Made by a program: the position numbers and the translations under genes. This document shows positions 45,786 through 61,473 of a stretch of 64,000 nt of DNA, piece after piece. The notes below the pieces were generated by a model. That model was not told where the DNA came from, did no database searches, and saw only the letters and a list, made by a program, of their open reading frames with translations. The stretch covers positions 32,583,336-32,647,335 of the forward strand of contig OZ038433.1 in the NCBI GenBank assembly GCA_964036275.1. Direction: 5' to 3'. Position 1 is the stretch's first letter. The number at the start of each line of letters is the position of its first letter. The stretch comes from Litoditis marina (taxonomy: Eukaryota; Nematoda; Chromadorea; Rhabditida; Rhabditidae).

Positions 45786-46718
45786 TGTCCAAAATTTACG
45801 CGCTGTGCTCTCCACTCATTTGAAATGGTCTACCACTATAGTTACACGAGCCAGAATGACGTAGCTGTTGTACTGCTGTGGAAACCAAGTTTAAGAGAAC
45901 TTGTGTCAAGATTCGATGTGATCAATTAGCGAAGGGATACTCGTAATGTCGATGAACAATGAAATATCGTATTACTTTCTCGTTATAAACGAAAAAGAAA
46001 ATGAATTCATAATTTAAAAATGACGTGCGCAACTCATGTTTCTCCCTCCTTTTTTGAAGTTGATTAAATTCCTACGGAAATGTCCACAGTACCCATTTGC
46101 ACTTTTGGAACACTCTTTCTGATGCAAACTTCAATTTTGTCAACAAAATCGTTTCGAGCACTCTCGATACTTTGGAAATAAAACCGAAATGTTCATTTTT
46201 CCTATAAACTTTCTAGCGCATCGAAGGTCTTGGTACGTTTATTGTAAGTGTTCCACTAGAAATGAAAAATACTATGCATGGGTTCCACTCCATCTACTTC
46301 TAGCATAGCGACTTGAGAAAAACGAGAGAAAAAACCAAAACTAATGCCTATCTTTACACCTCTACGATCAGCTCATTTTATTGATACTATGCAAACGTCA
46401 ATGACGTAGATACAGTGATAAACTGATGGAAGAAATCGTGAACAAATATATCTGGTCACTCATTCGTACTATCTAATCTCTTTTCGCTTCAATCAGGGAT
46501 CTTTAAAATAAATGAAACTTCACGTGGAACTCACCATACAACAGGGTCAGCGCGAACACGTAAACTAAGGAGTTTTCCCAGAAAACGGAGCCTCGCAGTA
46601 AGGTGGTGTTGAAATGGACTATATCCTCGTGGTATAACCGATTGTCCGCTAGCAGAGGCAGTTCTCTTCCACCAGCCTCGAATTTGTTAACCGTTAGCCA
46701 TACCCAGTCAAACGGCAT

Positions 46719-47976
46719 CTCATATACACCAGTCACTTAAGCCGCCAGAAAACCCGGCGGAATGTGCGAGATAGTTTGTGAGATTCACAATAATAATATT
46801 GGGCAGAATCGATTCGATACTTATGCAAAAAAACTAATGCTGAACAGAACTGCGTGTCAATGTGGAACAGTATCATCTAAGTGCATAGAGTATAGGGTAT
46901 TGAGTGGGTGAAACGGAGTATGTACGTTTCGAAAGATAATAATCATTATAAAAGTAGGTTTAAAGCTATAAAGTTAGGAACGAAAAACTATATACATTTT
47001 ATCACAGCTCTCTCAGACTAATAAGCAGGATTAAATATACACATTGTAGTTTAAATGTCGTACACTATCGTCATGTCTGGAAATGTTTACTTCGATTAGT
47101 GGCTCAAAAAAGAGCAACATTAATAACAGCTTCAGCTGAAAGGCGGAGGCAGGTCGCAAAAGTGCTACGAAACGTGATTGCACGTGTTCCCAACATGACA
47201 ATAAGGTCACAACAGAATAACTGATCATCCACAGTGTACACTGCACGCACTATGAACAAACTACTCTGTTCTCTGTATAATATCAAATCCTTGTCCAGCA
47301 TATTAGAAGTGCCGTTCTTTTTTGTTTCAGAACAAGTGTAAATCTGACTACCCCATGCTTGTTTTTTTTTCATATAGGAAATTCAGAATTGGAACAGAGA
47401 AATATTGTCACTTCAATTTTTTTTGTGTAGTCTGACGCTTCCGACTGTGCAACGAAAAGTTCAAACAGCTGTTCATGATTCGAACAATTGTGTCTGTAGT
47501 TAAACTGTCAACTGTTGTTTTGTGGTATAACATACAATTTGGCTACATTATTGGGATAATAATTGTAGTATGGTAGCACTATAAACATATATGATTTACT
47601 ACTCATTCTTGCACTTGAATCGGAAATGGTGAAGTTATAAATATAGTCTACATCAGACGATGACCAACACCCACAGGTGAATCATTTTTTATTCAATATT
47701 GTTAATTTAGCGTGTAATTCAAAACATTAATGAGGATTTAGACACCAAAAGAATCTAACAAATTTGGAACAGAAACCGAAAACGTGAAACCAAGTAAAGG
47801 CCGAATAAAACCAAATGTAGGAGCTCAATCGAAGTACTGATACCGTTCCACCTCTATCTTAGCATTGAGTTTGAAAATATCAAATACTTCTCGGATATGA
47901 GAGAGACAGAAGATAATACATGAAGATATATTAAAGAAAGAGAAAGATCAGCATGGAAAGAGAGAGAGAGGCATCT
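46719..47976. other. Intergenic stretch, nothing recognised
   Basis: AT-rich DNA between the third Srg-like receptor and the secreted-protein gene. Short frames only; no repeat family shared with the rest of the window was noticed. Confidence 0.5.
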
Positions 47977-51473
<3,497 letters not shown>

Positions 51474-51989
51474 TTGATCAGGTTTCGGGGTTCTAGAATA
51501 GAGAGGAATAGAATAGACTAGAATATTTTAACGGTGAGTTAACACGTGACTCTCCACATTGATAGTTGCACTTCAATTATTCGTGATTAGAGAACTGTAG
51601 AGAAAGGAAAGAGAAATGAAAGAGAAGTTATCTACGTGACGCGCTCATTGTATATATAATATATAAGAGGCGTCCATTTAAATAGTTTTTCAAAATTCAA
51701 ATAATACGCAAATCTCGTCATTTTTTCATGGACCATGTTTCGATTGAATTTTGCACAGTTCTGACCAGGTCTTCGGTTTCTAGTCAGAAAACTTACTGAC
51801 AACTGTCAGAAGTGAAAACGGGCTTTTTGACGCCGGTCAATTAATATTCTGGTTTCTTTGGCATTCGTCAATGAAAGACGCTACCGGGGTATCGACCGTA
51901 GTGGATATAACCTGCACAAGCCGAATCGTACTGATCGCTCATATAACGAGATAGATTTAAATAATGAAAACTAATGAGAACGATGAATA

Positions 51990-52250
51990 AAATAAGTAAC
52001 CGGGTTTAGTTGGTAGTTGGTACCCTTACCAGTTTTTAGTAAACTAATCTTTAGGTTACCTCAGTAGGTATTCGCGTGGTAACCTGAAATGAGAAACCGG
52101 TTACCTGTTATATTTTTATTGTGGTTTCACCGTTTATTTGTACGGTAACCAAAATAAAGTTTCAGGTTACCAACCGGTTACCTATGGGGTTAACTGAAAT
52201 ATTACCAAAAACCGGTAAGGTTATCAAGAAACCCGGTTACTTATGAAATT
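51990..52250. repeat. Diverged GGTAACC array
   Basis: Repeated AACCGGTTACCT, CGGTAACC and GGTTACC words in both orientations; smaller clusters lie at 50060-50140 and 49570-49620. Resembles the simple arrays in the hAT-like elements but no TAGGGTTG terminus was found. Confidence 0.5.
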
Positions 52251-52362
52251 GACCAATAAAAACGAAATTAACTTCTTTAACTTAATTTTCTCGACATTAA
52301 AAAGAAGTCCAGATTAACTGTTGATCGCGCTCCCGGCATGACTTACCTAAACTCGCGCAACT

Positions 52363-52436
52363 CCTCAGTGGCGCAGTAGTGGTTAGCGCTTGCGCTTTTG
52401 AACTGACGGGGACAGGTTCGAATCCCGGCTGATACA
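52363..52436 (+). repeat. tRNA-like sequence (SINE head)
   Basis: CTCAGTGGCGCAGTAGTGGTTAGCGC (box A) and GGTTCGAATCCC (box B) with near-normal tRNA spacing. Acceptor stems do not pair well. Likely a tRNA-derived SINE or pseudogene. Confidence 0.6.
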
Positions 52437-52879
52437 GGTGGTTTGCAAATTCAGTTCTCAGTATGCAAGTAACTGGCGAATGTCTTAAATAATGTGTAAA
52501 ATAATGACGGTTGTCAGACTTCAAGAAATTAATTGACCCTCGACATTTATTTGGACGATAAAGTCTGCGAAACGGAACCAGAAACTGACCATATTCTAGG
52601 TTTCTTGGCAATAAATGAAAAATTGACCAGATTTGCATAATATTTGAATTTTCAAAAACTATTTAAATGGTTGCCTCCTATACCCAGTTGCAAAGCCTTG
52701 CACGATTGAAACCATGACTGCCTGAAGATTTCGCAGGGAAATAGTCAAATTTTGATTAATAATGTGTGAGTTCAGAAGTAAGATCCGAAAAAACGAAATT
52801 ATATGAATATCAGTGAGAAATGTGTTCCAAATAATGCCAACAAATTTATTTCCTGCCCACTAGTTATCTACAGTTCACA

Positions 52880-53125
52880 CCATTCCTACTGGGCAACCAG
52901 AATAAGTCATTCAAAATTAAAAGTCATTAAAGTAAAAGTCATTCGAAAGTAAAAGTCATTAAGTACAGAAACAGTTGAGAATCAGAAATAAAGTTTTCGA
53001 AAATTTTCGTATTTTTCAAATCCTGACTAAAAGAAAATCCTGACTGAATTAATGACTTTTACTTTTTAATGACTTTTACTTTAATGACTTTTAATTTCGA
53101 ATGACTTATTCCTGGTTCCTTCCTA
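52880..53125. mobile_element. Inverted-repeat element with AAGTCATT core
   Basis: CCTACTGGGCAACCAGAATAAG at the left is mirrored by ATTCCTGGTTCCTTCCTACTG at the right. Inside, both arms are AAGTCATTAAAGTAAAAGTC arrays, in opposite orientation, around about 60 bp of loop. Confidence 0.65.
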
Positions 53126-53328
53126 CTGAGACTCCTACAGTAAACTTACAAACTTTCCGAGGGCTGTTGTAAAGCTGAAAATGTAGTTCATGGAAATTGC
53201 TCTCTTATATTTACTCTACCTGACAAGGAGAATGAGGTACGAAAATCCTCAACTTCTCCGATCAAAAGTAAGTCAGCAAAACGGCTTGGAAGTTTTGAAA
53301 TCCTACTGTAGGAGTCTCAGTAGGAATG
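53118..53328. mobile_element. MITE with CCTACTGAGACTCCTACAGTA termini, copy 2
   Basis: Inverted termini CTACTGAGACTCCTACAGTA and TACTGTAGGAGTCTCAGTAG. The interior is related to the copy at 20896-21080 (TACAAACTTTC, CTCAAC.TTT.C). Directly abuts the AAGTCATT element, sharing CCTACTGAG with its right end. Confidence 0.75.
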
Positions 53329-53334
53329 GGAAAA

Positions 53335-53470
53335 AACTATACCTCATGAGCAGTATCTCACGAGCCTATCATGAGCGAAATCTAATTCATTTCTATGCTA
53401 CAATTTCAAGAGTGGATCATGAGGTGTTCATGATGAATGAGAAACTCAGACGCTCGTTCTCGAGCTAAGT
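53335..53470. mobile_element. Remnant of the CTCATGAG MITE family
   Basis: ACCTCATGAGCAGTATCTCACGAGCC, CTATGCTACAATTTCAAGAG and ATCATGAGGTG match the core of the 1336 and 36831 elements. Termini are missing. Confidence 0.5.
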
Positions 53471-53984
53471 AAACTCTATCCAACCGCAGTAGACCCAGCG
53501 AGAGGTTCATTGTGAATCATCGTGAATTGTTCCATTCGGTTTTCTTAGTATTTCGCTAAGTCATTAAAAACAAAGATTGACGTTACTGTTCTTCACCTAG
53601 CTACCGGCAGACGCAAATGGGTTCAATATACGCAGAATAGAATACAATTGAGTAAAAAAATGTGAAATGCGAAAGCTAAATCTAAATGTTAAGTAATGGA
53701 AGACAACGAAGTTCTACAACATGACTTAACAGGTGTAAAAAGGCAGAACAACTGCTTTTGAGATTATGTTGAATGAAACGTAGAAAACGAGTTCAATAAT
53801 TCGAGAGAGAAATAAAAAATCTAATCTCGAAATCTCTTAGATCTCCAACATTACTGAGAAAAAAAAAAGCAAACCTGATGAATAAGTTCAAAGCAGATAG
53901 TTAAAGAGGATACTGTATATTTTACTTTCTGCTGTGTACACAGACGCACACATCTCGATTCCAAAGCTTGCTGATAATTTGCTC

Positions 53985-54510
53985 TAGTAGCGCAGTGCGC
54001 CAGTGCGCCCAGCTACAAAACTTTTGCTCGTAGGTTCGATTCCGGCGAGAGGCAGAAATTTATATAGTTCGTTTCACCCATCGATATCAGCCAGGTACAG
54101 TACATTTTAGTGAGCGGAGTCAATTGTGTTGGAAAGTTTCCAACAGCGATCAGCCTAATCAAAATTGTGCACCGCCTGGGTATTGAACTTAGCTGAGATA
54201 GGTGGCGCGGCGCCCACAAGCAGCCGACCATCTGAACATGATGGCCAAAAAATGAAAACAGTGATATCCAACCATCTTTTCTGGCCGTTTTTCAAACCTA
54301 ATTTTTCGCACAAAAAGTTGTTTTAATTACTCCCCGATTATGTGGTAACCTTTTGTATACAAAATATGTGCAAAAAAATAACCACTTTTTGAATTTTTAT
54401 TTGTAATGAAAAGACTGGCAAGCTGCCAGATCAATTGCCTGCAATGTAGGGTGCGCTCGGCCAGCATGGCTGACTGCTATCGATGGGTGAAACGAACTAT
54501 AAGCACCTTC
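53985..54510. repeat. tRNA-derived SINE-like region with inverted tail
   Basis: A tRNA-like head (TAGTAGCGCAGTGCGCCAG ... AGGTTCGATTCCGGCG, 53985-54055) is followed by TATAGTTCGTTTCACCCATC. The same tail word occurs inverted at 54483-54500. Two SINE fragments in opposite orientation, or one fold-back, would explain this. Confidence 0.5.
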
Positions 54511-55470
54511 TATATTCCTTTTATTTAGACATGACTGTCAGGTGTACACGTATTTTGGCAAGTTTTTCATCATTTGGTGAATTTTCCCACGGATTATTCC
54601 AAAAATACACTCTCGATACAATAAACTCCTCCGTAAACAAAGCAAACAGTTTATTATTCATTTTAATATGAGTACAAAGTGAGAATCGCGGTTTTCAGCG
54701 TTAGATGTTTGTTCGTTCAAGATCGAAACACAACTCTACCCATAATCGGAACAAGAAGCTCGTTGAAAAAGAATCATAACATGTGAATTGTAGCTCATAA
54801 GTTAACGGTTAAAAAAACTGTTAACAGTCTGTAAATCTATCAAGAGTATGCGGTAAAGAAAACGAATAGTCAGTTATCAATCTCTAAATCTGTCAAAAGT
54901 GTAATATACTTATTATTATAAGCAACTAGACATCTGGAGATAAACCATATTATGGCATAATCGATGGGTCAGAAGCAAAGCAAGTAAAGAAGACCTTCAG
55001 TGAGCATAGCGAACATAAGACATATGTGGGAATACTACTGGTTACTAGGCACCGTAGCAGTCTCCTAAAAAGGTCAACTCCGAGCTGAACTATCTGGACA
55101 CTACCTGACCCAGTATGGGGTAACCCCCCACTATGCTTAAACACGGAAAGTTGGCAACTACGTGGCCAGATTGTGACCAGGTCCTCGATAAGGTTGAGCT
55201 CACCTTTTGCATGACTTTGCTATGGTGCTAGGTGTTTCACGAGTACATATTTCACAGTTCGTACGTTGAACAGGTATGTAGTGTGGAAGTCGAATCTCAC
55301 AACTGTTTATGAATATAGGATTTTAGATACCCACCGGTCATTTTTAACTGAAGTGCTTGTTTCGCAAAAAAATAAAATGGAGAAAATGAATGATTTTCAC
55401 AGCATGTCACGATCCTATATAGTTTGAATGAAATTAAGCTTTCCATGAGAGCATTACGTTCTTATAAGAT

Positions 55471-58400
55471 CTACTTTCCGTTCGACTTCAACTTTTTCCA
55501 TTGCTCTTTCTCGGTCGCTGTCTCCGCTGGCTCCAAGTCGAAAGAAACGAGTTGTCCCTCTGAAAAAAAAGAGGTCTCGTAAAAAAGGGCAGAACACGGC
55601 TGGGTATAGCTGTCTTCCTTCCTACTTTACATCATACAGTATGCGCGTGTGTTTGTTAACAGTACAAACCCACATGTAACGGACAGCACTATCGTTTATT
55701 TCATGCAATTTTCCACAGAACGAGTGTGAAACGTTCGATATATATGAATTTTCTGAGCACTTTGAGTTTTTGTTTTCCTTTCTTTCCCGATTAGAACGTA
55801 ACCAGTTATTAAAACGTACTGACGAAAGCATGGGTTTTTACAGTTAAAGTTTGGTGTTGGTTGGGTTTTTCCCCTCATCTAAAGCTGAATTTCGGAACTG
55901 AACTGTGTTGAAGAGGAAAAAGTCTTCAAGACTAAGGAAGGCTGCTCTTTATGATTCAGAATTTTGTTCAATATACATCCGAGTGTACCTCTTTCTCCGT
56001 AAATGGGGGTCAGGAGCATATACTGTAGCAGCTGCGGGTTCTTCGCAAAGTTACAAGCGAATGTTTTCCACAAAACAACGTTTCGTAGTTGTTCGGTCAG
56101 TTGAGTGTAGGCCTGCAAACACAATGAGCCGTTTGCAGGTGTAGTGAGTGAAATATTCACTCGAAAAGTGAAAACTTTTTTCTGTGTTTTTGTTCTGAAA
56201 TATTAGTAACAGTGCGGTGTCCGGTGTCCTTGTGTTTTACTCTTCCTTGGTCAATCCACAATGAATCACAAGAAACGCGATTCACAAATAGATGTTGGGA
56301 ATGTTATAAACTCTCACAGTGCTTCAGGTCACGTGGAACATGTTAACCACAGTAGCACTCAGAAACGTACAATGATAAAGTGCAAGAATTCTCATAAGAA
56401 TGCTCACTTTACATGACAATTCAATTGACTTCAGTATATGCAAACTGACCACGAAATGTATATGTCCGTTCGGCAGTGTACGCGGCGTACTGTGGAACAT
56501 CAGAAAGAGATCCTTCAGTAGGAGTACGAAAAACGGAACAACTATCTGAAAACATGGTTCGTAGACGCTACGCATGTTTCCAAATACACTCGAATCATCG
56601 CTTGATTTTTTGATGGATTTGCCGTAAAATTGTACTAGTGAGAGGCCCGCGAAAGTTGTTCTGCTTCAAGTCACATCACAGTCACACCGAACGTACTAGT
56701 AAAAACGGTTTCAAGCATGACATATCTATTCCTATGGTACCTTTGCTTCATTTTTTCTGGCCGTGTCCGCTCGCCAGACTGCCGCTTTCATGGTAGCCCT
56801 GTAGGAGAGGAAGTTGCCCGAGGGGTCCAACTGGTGCTGCAGAATGTGCAACTTCGCCTTGTCCACGCGGCTCCACTGAAAATACACGCATTCACAAAGG
56901 TTTCCGGTTGACAATCAAGAGACATTATAATCTATACTTAAGACACTCTTTGCTATATTAGATAGATTGGAGAATAAAAAACGTGTTTTCTTCCAAATCA
57001 TGCCTTGACTGGGAAGTTTCATGCAGGATTGCTCCCAGCGAGTGCAGAAATAAACGGTACACATCATTTCTAATTGAATAATGTTTTCTCTGTGGTTCGT
57101 GTGCTCAAAATACACATTTATACTGTGGTGGTTTTTCTCACCGTTCTTTTTAGTCTGTTAATAGACGGAATAGACAAGCCGGCCACAATTGCCATCAGCG
57201 AGTTGAAGTTGCCGATCTCGCAACACTCGCGCGCCACGTCGATAAGAAACTCTATCAGCTGGACACGGTGCTTCCGCTTCGTCTGACGGAGAACCTGGAA
57301 TTACAACATGAACAAGGAATTCGTGAAATTCACATATGTAATTCCTGAAAATATAAGGACTTTGTAGACGTTGCACTGTTATTAAGAGTCCTCAGACTCG
57401 AGAAACTACTTTACTCTCGAAATTACGGTGGTAGAAGAATATTACCTTTTGTGTATTTACTCGGAAGGTATTGGTTCATCGCAGTGCCTTCTCTGAATAC
57501 TTTCTTCGGATTTGAACAGGAACAAACTGTTACCTCGGTAGCAAAAAAAATTACTGGTTTTTTTTACCTCGGTAGCAGCGAAGGAGGAAAGACGATTGAA
57601 CCATTCCACGTAGAACGAGATGGTGTTAGACGACTGCAACCAGTAATTGGAGAAAAACCAGGCAATTTCCCATAACTTTCCCAAAATCATAGGCGTACAA
57701 GAATTACATGCTGGATATATACAGTTTTGTTTTCACACAGAAAAGGCACATTTCATGTTTCAACGAGCTTTTTCTTCTCTGACTTCAGCGAGAAGTAAAT
57801 GCAAAATTTTGAATGTTTGTTGTATAGTTTATGAATTAGTTATCAACAACGTTATAATAATCGAACCTATGCAATCTCACCTGTCCTCGTCCAAGTTGAG
57901 AGATGTCGCAATTGGTCAGGGAATGGACGATTTCGTCCACGCCCACCATACTGAACCTTTCCTGAACTTATCAATTTTGCACAGTTATTAAGTTGTCAAA
58001 TGTTTTCATTGCTCATTTATGACCTACTTTTTTACAACTTCAAATCATGTATAGTGCTTATACTAAGGAGTAGGTGTTTTTTTTTTCGTCATTCATCTAA
58101 TGTGCAATGAATACATAAGTTGACATGCCGTGAAAAAAAAGGCTGTATGCATTGAACAAACTACAGAATATGTCTAGACACTTTTCATCGCGTGATTCAT
58201 TTTCGAAAAAAACATAATACCCACCATCTCGATGTGTGTCAATTGTTGAGCAACTATCTTCGCGTCGGAACACATACAAATCAGGCCCGTCTGAAAAGTT
58301 GAATAGTCAGGGCGAGATAAAATAATTACCGTTACATTTAATTGAAACAAAAATATGGATTGTCACAACTTGTCGTCTGGGTCGAAACGATTACATTTTC

Positions 58401-61400
58401 CGTTACAGAATAGTACTCAAAACATTGAGAAATTGACTTGTGAAGACCCCAAAATGGTAGAGTGGGAGCCAATTTTATAAAAGATCTGTCTCATGTAAGA
58501 CTCGAACCCTCCCAAAAGTATTGGAGGCCCGGATTCTAACCATTATACCAACTTGGCTCATATCAGCCGCGGGGACAGATCGATTATGTGTGTTGCTACA
58601 CAGCACAAAATGAGATATACAATGTGCCGCCGCCTTTCTCTGAGCGACGACTATAGAGCAGGTCATTTTCAGGAATCTTCTTCATCATCACAACGTGTGA
58701 AAAAAACGCTAACCTAGAAGTCGTTTTTCTGAAACCGCACCTTAAATTATCATACAAACCGAAACTTCATTTCTTTCAAGTAAGTATCTATATCTATATC
58801 AACGATCATTTAAAAAAAAACTGTTATGGCTTCAAGAAGTGATATTTTTGACTGTAAAAAACGGTGTACTGATACATTTTAATAAAAGGTTCTGAGTAGT
58901 TTCCGAGAAAATTATGTTTTCCATTTCCCTTGCCTTTAGATTTAGACCGACTCACCAGTTGATCGTCTTGTTGTGGCTGTTGTGTGTTCTCGGCTATTGT
59001 TCGGTGTAGATTCGAAATGGCCTTTTCATACCGATCCAGCTTATTCAACTATAATTACATGTTTACGTGCGTTTATAGCACTCAAACAAACAAACGTAAA
59101 AACAACAAAAACTAGTGTTGTTAGTCGTTTGAAATGCTGTTGCTAAGAAAGAAAAATATGTATCAAATTTTGCGTTGAATGATCAGTGAGACCCAGACTT
59201 TTAGTGATCAAAAATACTGCAAAAAAAATTTTGTTCAAAGGTCAGTTTACTAGAATTACTTACAATAACGAAGAAAATAACGAAAACAAGCTCGCACAGA
59301 GAAAGGCAGGCGAAAATCAAACTACAAATTAAATTTTTCATAGTAATCTGACCGTGTTTTTGAGTGTGCTCTGTATTTCAAGGGCTTTCTGCTTGATTGC
59401 TCGATCCACACTGCACATTCCCAGCAATTCACACAGTCTGAAAAATGATGTTTGAGGATTTAACGTTGCATTGGAATTGGTTGTATAGTAATACAGTTCA
59501 GAGTAATTATGTTAGAACATCATTACCTCTACACGGTTTGTGCTGCCCTATCCCGCTTGTAGTCTAATCGCCTGGTTTTCGGACAAACTTCGTGAATTGT
59601 GTCGTCTATCAAGGGCCAACTACAACTACCATTGCTCGTTCCCAATACCTGGTGCGCATGTGTTCCGACTTGAAGTCATACGGTATGGACCCGGCCCATT
59701 CTGAGCAGAGACGGAGAATGTAGGAGAAGAGACGCACGCGGTGCTCCTTCGAGAAGTTACACGAGTCCGAATTCACGGAGAACATACAGTTCTGCAAACA
59801 ATGGATGTGTATACTAGAAGTAAAATGAATAGTCAACTGAAGTTACCATTGTAATGAGGCATCGTGCACTTTATCATACCACGTTTCTGAGTGATGCTCT
59901 GTGTAATATGTAATATATGTCACGTGACTATGCAATTGACTATTAAGTATAGTGGAAATGTAGTACATAATATAGTTCAACAGAGCCATGATGTGAGAAA
60001 GAGCCGAGCAAAGTCGAGCGTTCTTCTTTTTTTCCCACTTTCTCTATCATCCTCTCTTTTCTCACTCTCTAATTTCTTCTCGCATTCTTTTTTTTCATTT
60101 CTTTCAAGTTTATTTAGTCATCTATTTCTTATTTCCGTGTTCTATTTTCATATATCTCTGTGACTCTCTCCCTCTCTTTCCCTCTCTCCCCTCCCTCTCA
60201 TGCGTTCCCCGCTATTCCCACGGGGGTTCTCTGATGTATAACATTGGATTAGTCTCGGAATGTTTCAAGTCATTCAGTCAATTCCAAACATCGCAAGTGA
60301 TGGTTATTCTAGAGAAACGGGGATTATTAGAACGAATTAAACAGTTAATGACTGGAATGTGTTGTGAAACAACACTAGTAGTGAATTAGTAGCTTTTGAA
60401 TTTCAATCTCTTTTATAACGATATTGATGATATGATTAGGTTAATGTGCTCAGTAAGAGATGTACTCAAAACCGTTTCGACCCTGATTCAAGACGGTTTT
60501 GGGTATTCTCAGAGGGTTGGGTCATCATCAGTTGAACCCCTCTGAGAGAATGAAAACAGGACGAAAAGACTTACTGACCGTCTTCTTCATACCACCATCC
60601 AAAAGTCCTAGTGACACAATTATATTTTGTTCGAATAAAATAACCTGATATTGATGATGTTTGTACTCTGCTCGTGCAGACTGATATTTGTTGTCAGGAA
60701 CTTCTGATGTGTTTGGAGATCAGACTACAACTCTTAATGTACCTGTACAATCCTCCTCATGGCTTCCTCTGGACTGATGACCGTGCGAATGTTGACCAGC
60801 AGGGAGAATATGTATCCAGAGTCCGGGGAAAAGTCCCTGGTCGGGATGAGTCTCTTCAAAAGGGCCTCCACACCGCCAGACAGGACCTCCCCGTCACCAC
60901 TCAGCACGATGTCCTGAAAAGGAGATAGTTCACATTGGTATAATAAATGTTATAATTGTATTGAAGACCTACCACTGATACCTTTGCACACTACGCGTAC
61001 AGAGATGTATATTTGTAGAGGAATTATTCTGAACCGAGCCAATATGATCAGTGCAACTGTGGCATTTCTATGCCTTTTCAAGCATATTAGGTTATTTTAT
61101 TTGAACAAAATATAATTGGGTCACTAGGACTTTCGGATGGTGGTATGATTAAGTTAATGTGCTCAGTTAGAGATATACTCAAAACCGTTTCGACCCTGAT
61201 TCAAGACGGTTTTGGGTTCTCTCAGAGGGTTGGGTCATCATCAGTTGAAACCCTCTGAGAAAGCATAGTTCGAAATTTATGTAAGTCAAGATCAAGATCA
61301 GGGTCACTACAATCCACAGTTTGAAATCCCTGAAATTTTACAGCGTCACGAAACGTTGAGATTGAAATTGGACCTACATTTTGTTGGAAAACGTCGCTTT

Positions 61401-61473
61401 TGTGGGTGGAGACGGAACATTCTGATAGTTTATTGGACAGAGATCGCATGCTGGGCACTGCCAACATGGGCGT
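55471..61473 (-). CDS. RASGEF1-family Ras/Rap guanine nucleotide exchange factor
   Basis: Thirteen minus exons all close in phase: 61378-61473, 60743-60913, 59649-59791, 59353-59437, 58956-59048, 58225-58290, 57881-57961, 57568-57633, 57142-57294, 56741-56875, 56450-56545, 55989-56112, 55471-55559 (TAG), about 463 residues, close to the vertebrate RASGEF1 length. Residues 31-135 form the N-terminal REM domain (SGGVEALLKRLIPTRDFSPD; EWAGSIPYDF). The CDC25 catalytic domain follows: QQLTHIE, YVEWFNRLS, LIEFLIDVARECCEIGNFNS, LMAIVAGLS, RLKRTWSRV, HQLDPSGNFLSYR, VPFFVLLLKDLF, LPNGHIHF; then the family-typical tail EKEQWKKLKSNGK. It should load GTP on a small Ras/Rap-like G protein. The ATG used is at 61467, 6 nt after a TTCCAG acceptor, suggesting trans-splicing; an upstream coding exon cannot be excluded. 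Introns carry several repeats. Confidence 0.92.
57531..57583 (-). other. Duplicated exon end and splice donor in the exchange-factor gene
   Basis: On the minus strand the exon end GCTACCGAG|GTAA occurs twice, 38 nt apart, separated by a short A/T-rich spacer. The first is in frame with the family alignment (VATE-like position); use of the second would add 38 nt and shift the frame. Both have GTAA donors. Confidence 0.6.
58495..58625 (-). repeat. tRNA-like sequence with SINE-like tail
   Basis: On the minus strand: CCAAGTTGGTATAATGGTTAG (box A) and GAGGGTTCGAGTC (box B). The other side has GCTACACAGCACAAAATGAG, also found at 40745-40765 next to the same ACCATTATACCAACT word. Two copies with shared non-tRNA sequence argue for a SINE family rather than a tRNA gene. 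Confidence 0.6.
60010..60215. repeat. CT-rich low-complexity tract
   Basis: TTCTCTC/CTTTC run, in the intron between exchange-factor exons 2 and 3. Confidence 0.7.
60430..60650. repeat. GTGCTCAG.AAGAGATGTACTCAAA repeat, copy 2
   Basis: AATGTGCTCAGTAAGAGATG, AACCGTTTCGACCCTG, AAGACGGTTTTGGGT and GTCCTAGTGACACAATTATA, ending AATAAAATAACCT. Copy 3 (61083-61262) has the AATAAAATAACCT/GTCACTAGGAC end on its left (reverse complement) but the GTGCTCAG block in the same orientation, so parts are inverted between copies. Confidence 0.7.
61083..61262. repeat. GTGCTCAG.AAGAGATGTACTCAAA repeat, copy 3
   Basis: AGGTTATTTTATTTGAACAA, GGGTCACTAGGACTTTCGG, then AATGTGCTCAGTTAGAGATA and AGGGTTGGGTCATCATCAGTT. 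Lies in intron 1 of the exchange-factor gene. Confidence 0.7.

Larger units (their letters stand above)
42657..46718 (-). pseudogene. Srg-like chemoreceptor, copy 3 of 3, frameshifted
   Basis: Six minus exons parallel copies 1 and 2: 46535-46718, 44903-45006, 44135-44344 (or to 44127), 43692-43839, 43106-43305, 42657-42875. Motifs kept: MPFDWVW, FYKHYVLDGYM, CRACFVYMPIGPHLT, NRWTVLYFP, SLSSPW. Defects: exon 5 is 200 nt instead of a multiple of three, with the frame lost near 43228-43231 between FFTISS and YYVRMK, consistent with one missing base and leading to an early TGA. The YGIPS motif has become YGELPS. The exon 3/4 junction works only with a donor 8 nt downstream of the conserved position. 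A hAT-like element sits 10 bp upstream of the exon-3 acceptor. Unlike copies 1 and 2 there is no TTTCAG just before the ATG. Most likely a recent pseudogene; a base error in the assembly is the alternative for the frameshift alone. Confidence 0.78.
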
